Positions 56,475 to 64,000 of a DNA stretch of 64,000 nucleotides are shown here, piece by piece (positions within the stretch are counted from its first letter, which is position 1; each line of letters opens with the position of its first letter). Position numbers and translations under genes: made by a program. Source of the DNA: Capsicum annuum (lineage: Eukaryota > Streptophyta > Magnoliopsida > Solanales > Solanaceae); assembly GCF_002878395.1 (NCBI RefSeq), contig NC_061112.1:44471554-44535553 (forward strand). The letters are read 5' to 3'. The notes below the pieces were generated by a model, which saw only the letters and a program-made list of their open reading frames with translations, was not told where the DNA came from and searched no databases.

Positions 56475-57452
56475 GTGATATCTAAAAGATGCGTCTATGA
56501 TCTTGTTCAAATTAAGGACACTAGTTCTAAAACTTCCAGTCTCGGATCAGTCCCAGTAGTGAATGAATATTCAAATGTCTTTCCCAAAGATCTTCCAGGA
56601 ATTCCTCTAGAAAGGAAAATAGACTTCGGTATTAATCTTCTTCTAGATACTCAGCCTATCTCTATTCCACCATATTTAATGGCATTAGCAAAACTTAGGG
56701 AATTGAAAGAGCAGTTGAAGGATCTTTTAGATAAGGGGTACATTAGGCCCAGTGTTTCCCCATAGGGGTGCACCAGTTTTATTCGTGCGCAAGAAAGACG
56801 GTTCTCTCAGAATATGTATTGATTACAGTTAGCTTAATAAAGTCATGATCAAGAATAAGTATCCTCTTCCCATAATCGATGACTTGTTTGACCAACTTTA
56901 GGGTGCCAATTATCTTTCTAAGATAGACCTCAGATCAAGCTATCATCAGCTCAGAGTCAGAGAATGTGACATTCCAAAAATAGCTTTCCGTACTTGGTAT
57001 GGTCACTTTGAATTCTTAGTTATGTCCTTTGATCTTTCCAACCCCCAGCAGCTTTCATGGACTTGATGAACCCTGTGTTCAGGAAGTACTTAGACATGTT
57101 CGTCATAGTATTCATAGATGACATTATGGTCTATTATCGTAGTGAGCATAATCATGCAGACCATCTCATAATAGTACTTCAGGCTCTTAGAGATCGTCAA
57201 CTATTCACCAAATTCAGTAAGTGTGAGTTTTGTATAAGGTCAGTATCATTCCTTGGGCATATCATTTCCGGTGATGGCATTAGAGTAGATCTTCAAAACA
57301 CCGCAGTGGTAAGAAACTGGCCCAGACCTGTCTCTCTATCAAATATCAGGAGTTTTTTGGGTTTGGCTGGCTATTACAGGTGGTTTGTTGAGGTATTTTC
57401 TTCTATATCATCCCTTATATCCAAATTGACTCAGAATAAAGTTAAGTTTTAG
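56475..57452 (+). pseudogene. Element G reverse transcriptase
   Basis: The 56475-56765 piece is the protease-RT linker ([36 protein letters not shown]). A TAG and frameshift follow at ~56764. Then the [16 protein letters not shown] block, [23 protein letters not shown] and [15 protein letters not shown] up to 57020, another frameshift near 57045, then open to 57452: [20 protein letters not shown] with D-D-I (catalytic FIDD at ~57111-57122), [38 protein letters not shown]. The catalytic pair is intact. Confidence 0.92.
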
Positions 57453-57473
57453 TGGTCTGATCCTTGCAAGAAG

Positions 57474-57950
57474 AGTTTTCAGGAGTTGAAGACTCGACTC
57501 ACCTCAGCTCCTGTCTTAGCTTTTCTAGATGGTCAAGATAGTTTTGTGGTGTATTGTGATGCATCCAGAGTAGGTTTGGGTTGTGTCCTCATGCAGAATG
57601 GTACGGTCATTGCCTATGCCTCCAGACAGCTTAAACCCCATAAGAAGAATTATCCTACTCTTAATCTTGAGTTAGCAGCCGTAGTTTTTTCCTTGAAAAT
57701 TTAGAGGCATTATCTATATAGAGTTCATTTAGATGTTATCACATATCATAAGAGCCTTCAGTATGTATTTCCTATGAAAGATCTCAATCATCACTATAAA
57801 AGGTGGTTAGAGCTCTTGAAAGATTATGACATAAGTGTTTTTTATCATCCGGGCAAGGCCAACGTCATGGCCGACGCTCTTAGTAGACTATCTATGGGTA
57901 GTATTGCTCATGTTGAGGACAGTAAGAAGAATTTATCTTAGGAAATCCAT
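57474..57950 (+). pseudogene. Element G RNase H
   Basis: [60 protein letters not shown] (open 57486-57704), TAG, then HLDVITYHKSLQYVF, LLKDYDISVFYHPGKANVM and ADALSRLSMGS. The first Asp, Glu and last Asp are present. The third acidic site reads T-Y-H where element families have T-D-H, so a catalytic Asp is replaced by Tyr. Confidence 0.9.
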
Positions 57951-58099
57951 CAGCTTATAAGACTAGGCATTTTCTTTGTCGATTTAGAGGAGGTTGACAT
58001 ATGGGTTCAGAGTAGTTCATAATCATCTCTAGTTTCTGAGATGAATGAAAAGCATGATAGAGATCCCAGTCTATTCAAATTGAAAGAGCCAGTCAAGGA

Positions 58100-58985
58100 T
58101 AAAAAAGTAGAGTTTTTATCCCAAGGAGGAGATGGTGTATTGCATTATCAGGGTCGTCTATGTGTTCTTGGTGTAGACGACTTAAGGCACCAAATTCTTG
58201 CATAAGCGCATGGTGCGTGCTACTCCAGTATCCAGGGGCCATAAAGATGTACCGCGACTTGCGAGAAACCTATTAGTGGAGTGGGATGAAGAGAGATATT
58301 ATAGAGTTTGTGTCTAAGTGCTCTATATATCAGCAGGTTAAGGTAGATCACTAGAAGCCTAGTGGGTCCATGCAGGAGTTTAGTATTCCTACTTGGAAGT
58401 AGGAAGAAGTAAACATAGACTTTGTGATGGGTTTGCCTCGTACTCATCATCAGCATGATTTAGTTTGGGTCATTGTAGATAGGATGACCAAATTAGGTCA
58501 TTTCCTTCTAGTCCCTACCTCTTATTCAGCCGAGGATTATGCCAAACTCTACATAAAAGAGTTGGTCAAATTGTATGGTGTTTCATTATCTATTATCTCA
58601 GGTAGAGGTACCCAGTTCCCCTCTCATTTCTAGAAAGCATTTCAAAAGGGTCTTGGTACCCAAATTTATCTCAATACAACCTTCCAACCTTATACAGATG
58701 GTCAAGAAGAAAGGACCATTCAGACTTTAGAAAATATGCTAAGGGTATGTATAATAGATTTCAAGGTTAGTTGTGATGGCCACTTTCGTTGTTTGAGTTT
58801 GCATACAACAATAGCTGTCATTCCTGTATTCGGATGGCTTCATTCGAAGATCTCTATGGAGGAGGTAAAGATCTCTAATCGGTTGGTTCAAAGTTATTGA
58901 GGCCTCAATCATAGGGCCTGACTTAGTATTCTATTCTTTAGAAAAAGTCCAGTTGATCAAAGAAAGACTCCAGGCTACTTAACGC
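58100..58985 (+). pseudogene. Element G integrase
   Basis: Zinc domain at ~58205-58350 is broken: the first part has a frameshift near 58235 and a stop in EIYWW, and CSIYQQVKVDH has Tyr for the second Cys. Core: VNIDFVMGLPR (first Asp, ~58410-58440), VIVDRMTKLGHFLLVPTSYS, then SIISGRGTQF (~58595), where Gly replaces the second catalytic Asp. DGQEERTIQTLENML (~58695-58740) keeps the third Glu. The NNSCHSCI stretch (~58808-58832) is recognisable, with a frameshift near 58775. An enzyme with this change could not carry out strand transfer. Confidence 0.9.
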
Positions 58986-59489
58986 TGACAGATGTTTTAT
59001 GCAAATGTACATAGAAAGGATCTCGAGTTCAAGATTGGTGATTATGTTTATCTCAAGATCTCTCCTATGAAGAGAGTGAAAAAGTTCAGCAATAAGGGAA
59101 AGCTCAGTCCTCAATAAGTCGATCCCTTCAAGATTCTCAGCCGATTCAGCGAGGTAGCTTATGAGCTCTAGTTTTCTTTAGATCTAGCCTCAGTTCATCC
59201 AGTCTTCCATGTATCTTTGCTCAAGGAGTGCATAGGTGACCAAGCATTCCTAGTCCCTATTCAGAGCATAGATTTTTAGAACAGCCTCTTTTATGAAGAG
59301 ATTCCAGTCGAAATCCTAGACTATCAGGTTCATAGACTGAGGAACATATAGGTCCCTCTAGTCAAAGTTCTTTGGTGAAATCAGTCCGTTGAAGGAGATA
59401 CTTGGGAAGTAGAAGCTAACATGTGTATCAAGTATCCTCACCTTATCTCCGCTAACTCATATCTAGCTCAAGGTAATAGTTCTTCTTGA
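58986..59489 (+). pseudogene. Element G integrase tail and chromodomain-like end
   Basis: RKDLEFKIGDYVYLKISPMK, KLSPQ with a stop before the VDPFKIL part of the GPY/F motif, SVHPVFHVSLLKECIGD, IPVEILDYQVHRLRNI, then VPLVKVLW, TGA at 59376-59378, NQSVEGDTWEVEANMCIKYP, ending near 59489. The TGA stands at the same codon as in element C. Confidence 0.85.
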
Positions 59490-59861
59490 GCTTTACAGTT
59501 TTATGTTCACGTTTTAGTTACAAGCTTGGTATTCATTTCATGTTTAGAACTCTATCACAATCTTGGTATTAAATACCATTGCCAATTCAGTCATGCATTT
59601 ATGCACCAGTTCAGTTATATAGTCATGCATCAGATATGCATTCGTATTGTAAGAAATTTAGTTCATTAGAACACTCAGTCATGCATTCATGAATCAGTTA
59701 TATATGCATTAGATATGAATGATCAGTATGATATATTTAGTTATCAGTCATGTCAGTCATGAGATCATGTTCCAATTTTTCATGGTTAGTAAGTACGTCA
59801 GTTTATATTATCCACTTTAACTCAATCTCATTCAAGTATGAATGTTCTCTACGGGGAGATT
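59490..59861 (+). other. Element G 3' non-coding part and polypurine context
   Basis: About 370 bases with repeated ATGCAT words (59593, 59625, 59680, 59700), shared in type and place with E's 37320-37600. The end AATGTTCTCTACGGGGAGAT is a weak polypurine tract just before the LTR at 59862. Confidence 0.75.
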
Positions 59862-62428
59862 TGTAATACCCCGTACTTCTACCTAGCTTGAAAATCATCC
59901 CAAGAATGTTAGAAACTTACTTTGAAATATAAATCAAATTCATTTACACTTGGAATTTTTATGATTTTCACTTTTTGTCATGTGAAAAATTGAATTATCT
60001 TTCCAACTATACCAATTTCGTCTAAATCCGGTATCGGAGTAAAACGTTATGGATGTTTTACTCAGAGATGCCAGAATTGACTAGGTGCGATGGCCAGGTT
60101 GACAGAGCATCGATCTAGCGACGGACCGTCGCCTAGACCATCGCAGCCAAGGCAGTGAGTCCACCTTCTGGATAAGGTGCGACGGATAGGTTGATGGACC
60201 ATCGAACTTGCGATGGACCATCACCCAAGCCATCGCTATAAGGAAGTGAGTCTTTTTTTGGTCCACATACAACGGTCAAAATGATAGATCGTTGAGCCAG
60301 TCATGGACCATCGCAGGTCTCGTTCAAAAAATTTATTGTCATTTTTAAAGAGTATTTTGGTGTTTTTCCACCTATTTTAACCCCTAATTATATCAGACCA
60401 AGGCTTATAAGTTCATTATTCATTTTTAACATCAAATTAGGGTTTTATCTCAAAGATAATCCCCAAAGAACAAGATCCAAATCCTTCTTCAAGAAACCAA
60501 GAAATTCAAGTTCTTCAAGTTCAAGAACCTCAAGAAACTCACAATCAAGGTATATCATGTGTTGATTCATGGGTCCTTTTCACCCATGAAGCTCAAGAAT
60601 CTCTTTTTAAAATCCAAGAATTGTGTATTGATGAATGTTCATGATTTAAATTGAATTGAAATTCATGTTCATGATGTTATGGTGTTTTGATTCATGTTTT
60701 AAATTGCATATTTCAATGGTTGAACCTAGTATATGAATATTTGCATAAAAATCATGATAAAACCCCTTTCAAATTACAAGTTGATCGATGTATCCATGAT
60801 TATTAGATGTGTTGATGATTGTATAACCAAAGCATGCTCCCCATGTATTTGACTAAATGCCAATGTGAAAGAAAAGTGCCATATGAAATCCCCATTTATA
60901 TACAAGTTTATGCATGTCAAATGTTTGATGAAATGCCTTAATAAATGAATTAAGGATTGTGATGTTTGTTATGTCTTCAAGAAAGTCATTCTTTTGTCAG
61001 TTTCTTTCCCTCGAGTCCTGGGGATACTTGTACCCAAGAAATATAGCTGTGTACCTAGAGCTAGTGTCATGATTTCATGATATCCTAAATCAAGCCATGA
61101 TCCATAGAACTCAGTTAGTTATGTGACTCAGGAAAGCTTAGTAATACGTAATCTCAGTACTATTCCATAAGTCAATGGAACTTAGTTAATTAAGTCCAGT
61201 TCAGTTCAGTAATCTATGTTCAATGTCTATTCAGATAGGAGTAGGGATTAGCATCGAGTGAACCCAAGGATGGTAACACACACTGTCAGATGAGGGTGTG
61301 ATTCTTAGAAGTCATCCTTGCATTCTAGAACTTTATAGCCAACATAGGTTGAGACATCAACACGGTAAGATGAAGGTTGATGAGATGGATAAGCACTATC
61401 ATATGAGGGCCCTACCGTTCTATTTTGGGGACACTGTTAGATGAGGGTCACTCACAGCTTATCCTTACTGATGGTGCGGTATTGATACCTTTCTAATTAG
61501 GGTAACAGATTGGGTCCCAAGTCAGTCATATTGGCATGTTAGGGGCATGTCGGTTAGATAACTACTTTCTACAATATCAGTTAAAGAATCTGGACTGTCA
61601 GATACAGTCATTCATTCTCAGTAATAAAACTCAAAAATTTCTATAGAATTTAGGACTGTCAGATACAGTCAACTCAGAATAGTACAGAACTTAACTAGTT
61701 GCATCAGAATCTAGACTATTAGATACAGTCGCTCAGTATTAGTTAATTAAGTTATACAGTTATCAATATATCATGTTATCAGTACTCAAGTTTAGTAATC
61801 ATGTTGTCACGAACTCAGTTATAGTTATTATGTATTCATGCATGCATTCTCATATTCATGTGAATCCTTTATATTCAGCCTACCTTACATGCATACCAGT
61901 ACATTCAAATGTACCCTTTATATTCAGCCTACCTTACATACATACCAGTACATTCAAATGTACTGACACATTTGCGCTATGATGTTTTATACCATAGGTT
62001 CAGATGCACGAGCTCTAGAGCATCAGTAGCATTCCAGTCTCAATAGTCAGAGTTAGCAGTGAGACCTTATCCTTCGAGAACATGACCATTACTTTATTAT
62101 CTCATTAATTAATTTATTAGTTGGAGTTAGTTGGGGACATGTCCCATTAACTCCTTATTCAGATAGTTCAATCAGTTAGAGTCTTTTCAAACTATCATGT
62201 TCAAACAGTTATTTTAGTTGTTTTTGGTATTTCATACCACATCCCTATGCTATATTTTTATTAGTTATGTTACAATTTTGAATCTTATGGTCTTTCAGCA
62301 TTTATTTCTGCATTCATATAGTATATTATGTAGTGTTCAGGTACAGATATAAGTCATGGGTTAGCTTGTGGTCCTTCAGGCTCGTGAACAGCGTGTAGCA
62401 TTTTGGGTACCAGATTTGGGGTATTACA
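59862..62428 (+). repeat. Element G 3' LTR (2567 bp)
   Basis: TGTAATACCCCGTAC to GGGGTATTACA. Core at ~59985-60062, dyad array of GGACCATCG words (60080-60330), leader with TTAGGGTTTTATC (~60427), ACTGTCAGATGAGGGT repeats (61280-61450), ACTGTCAGATACAGTC hairpins (61590-61735), and a duplicated ~55-bp segment on TTTATATTCAGCCTACCTTA at ~61866-61960. Confidence 0.92.
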
Positions 62429-64000
62429 GAGAAAGATTCTGCTCTATGATTTAATACTACTAATTACTCTGGTCGTGAGAGATTCCTGCCCTTTCTATAC
62501 TTTTATAACCATTTAGTCCTGAAATTGACTCCAACCAACAAACTTATGAATTTACACCCTCTTAGTCATGGCTTAAGTCTGTTCACCTACTATATATCTA
62601 ATACACATCTCCTCGATATGAAATGGAGGAAGATGTTGTATTGATGATATAAATTTTTGGTAAACCTGATGATAGTTATTATATTTATGTTATGTATATA
62701 TGATTATTAATAATGTGATGTTGATGATGAATGATGAATTATAGAAATATACTCTACCTTTCTTCTCTTTTCTATATATTTACTTTAGCCCTAGTAGGGC
62801 TTGCTCTTTTGTTAGCCCTTGTAGGGCTTGCTTTATACTTCAGTCTTTATGGGGCCTGCTCTTTACTTTAGCTCTCATGGGGCTTTCCATCTATTATTGA
62901 CATTGATTTAGATAATATGATGATATGAAGATACTCGGCAAGGCTGGAGAATATTATGATAATGTGATAATACCCGACTTGGCTGGAGGATATTATGATG
63001 ATATGATGATACCCGACAAGGCTGGAGGATATTATGATAATCCATTGATACCCAACAATGTCAGAGGATTGTAATAATGATATATGGATACCCTACAAGG
63101 TCGGTGGATGATTATATTGATGTGTCTATGTGTACATCTATTGGTTCAAGTCCAGCTAGCCCATATATGATGATTATATATATACCTGAGATAGCTGAAG
63201 GATGATTATGATGATGATGGTTATAATGATGATATTTATGAAGGTGATGGTTTTGATGATGATATCATGATATTGATTGTACTCACCGGTTATGTTATTA
63301 TGGATTTAGTTGCATTCATCCTTGCATGTGCATTGCCTATTACCATTATGCACTTATATCTATCAGCCCTTCTGGGGGAGGAGGATCATAGTTGTGGTTG
63401 AAGATTATTCCTTATGGTATTTTGTTTATTGATTAAACCTTCTAAGAATGAGGCAGTGGGGGAACATGATCGACTTGTCTAGGTATTTGGTTTTCTGGAC
63501 TAGCCAGCTACTCATGTTATTGACATTGTTATTCTCATATTTTATCATTATTATGTTCATTGTTATGGCTAGTATGACAAATTGCTCATTGATTCGGTAT
63601 TGGGAGTTGAGGTATGATTATGACCTCATTTATTTTAAGAATATATTACTTATGCATGACCAGTTAATAACTTGATATATGGATTAGAACCTTGAGTATT
63701 CTAGCACTAGCTCCTGCTATGATTATGAGGTCTTAAATAGCTTGTATGATGATTTGGGCTGTACTTCATGTTGAACTTGGTTATATACTTTTATAGATAT
63801 GCACACTTTGCTATATATAGCTATCGTATTACCGTATATCCCTTCTTTCCTTAATTCACTTGGCTTACATGCTCATTCCTTAGTTTTGTATACTTATATA
63901 TATATATATATCTCCTTTAGGATCTTACTTGCATATTGTCTAGTGATACGGTATACTATTGAGATTTCTAAGTATGGAAGGAATAAGATAGTGCATTCTC
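62429..64000 (+). repeat. Element F 3' LTR, continued beyond G
   Basis: Resumes with GAGAAAGATTCTGC (TSD included). It holds two more minisatellites (62784-63112) and ends in a segment matching F's 5' LTR (45018-45135). The LTR end lies outside the window, about 620 bases on if it matches the 5' copy. The open frame at 63448-63675 has no protein-like similarity. Confidence 0.8.
62784..63112 (+). repeat. Two minisatellites in the F LTR: 28-bp and 39-bp units
   Basis: 62784-62888: four 28-bp units on TTTAGCCCTAGTAGGGCTTG, each with a CCCTAGTAGGG dyad in the best copies. 62919-63112: five 39-bp units on GATGATACCCGACAAGGCTG plus GAGGATATTAT. Confidence 0.85.

Larger units (their letters stand above)
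52362..62428 (+). mobile_element. Element G: full-length Ty3/gypsy chromovirus, 10.1 kb, inserted in F's LTR
   Basis: Both LTRs, primer site, all gag-pol domains in order, chromodomain-like tail and polypurine context. The LTRs differ at about a tenth of compared bases. It is the best-preserved coding region of the chromovirus type here, but three catalytic or zinc ligands are lost and there are several stops. Confidence 0.93.
45013..64000 (+). mobile_element. Element F: very decayed LTR retrotransposon with ~4.8-kb LTRs
   Basis: 45013-45754 is the end of a 5' LTR: it aligns with 63875-64000 (both with GATACAGTATA/GATACGGTATAC..TTGAGATT and TAAGATAGTGCATTCTC). A primer site follows at 45757, a ~4.0-kb interior, and the 3' LTR from 49747, which is split by G and runs off the window. 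Adding the pieces gives an LTR of about 4.8 kb. The missing left part of the 5' LTR was lost with D's left side. Confidence 0.8.

Overview
The window is plant repetitive DNA: AT-rich, with no recognisable host gene, rRNA or tRNA. It is almost entirely decayed Ty3/gypsy LTR retrotransposons, several nested inside one another. Long LTRs (about 2-5 kb), iMet-tRNA primer sites and gag-pol polyproteins ending in a chromodomain-like motif fit plant chromoviruses of the Del/Tekay type. One inserted element is Athila-like (tRNA-Asp primer site, Athila-type gag and protease). LTR words such as CGATGGACCATCG suggest a Solanaceae-type pericentromeric region, but that is inference from general familiarity; nothing in the window fixes the species.

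Layout. Element A (+) covers 1-7288: end of the 5' LTR, broken gag-pol, complete 3' LTR. 7289-9218 is non-coding and rich in degenerate minisatellites. 9219-~10635 is a lone LTR fragment (H, +). ~10640-12245 is a lone truncated LTR (B, -) related to A. 12246-~13690 is unassigned. Element D (-) runs from ~13690 to 45012 but is cut into three pieces: integrase and RNase H at 13690-15101, RT core at 25432-26079, and RT start, protease, gag and 5' LTR at 40821-45012. The first cut is element C (+, 15102-25431, TSD AAACC). The second is element E (+, 26080-40820, TSD AAAAC). E's own 5' LTR is split by an Athila-like element (28206-35714, TSD TGAAC). D lies in the 5' LTR of element F (+, 45013 to beyond 64000). 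F's 3' LTR is interrupted by element G (+, 52362-62428, TSD GAGA[C/A]). Implied order of insertion: F, then D, then C and E, then Athila inside E; G entered F independently. By-eye LTR divergence (Athila about 6%, C, E and G about 10% or more) agrees with this order.

No element looks able to transpose alone. A, C, D and G have frameshifts, in-frame stops and lost catalytic or zinc-binding residues, many explained by C-to-T or G-to-A change. E has only ~1.8 kb of non-coding interior between LTRs of ~3.1 kb, but shares leader and 3' end with G, so it looks like a non-autonomous derivative. The Athila-like element keeps gag and protease but has no RT, RNase H or integrase.

The most interesting signals are structural: family-specific arrays of short palindromes at an equivalent place in the LTRs, a short conserved LTR core shared by four families, a conserved leader after the primer site kept even in coding-less E, and palindromic minisatellites.
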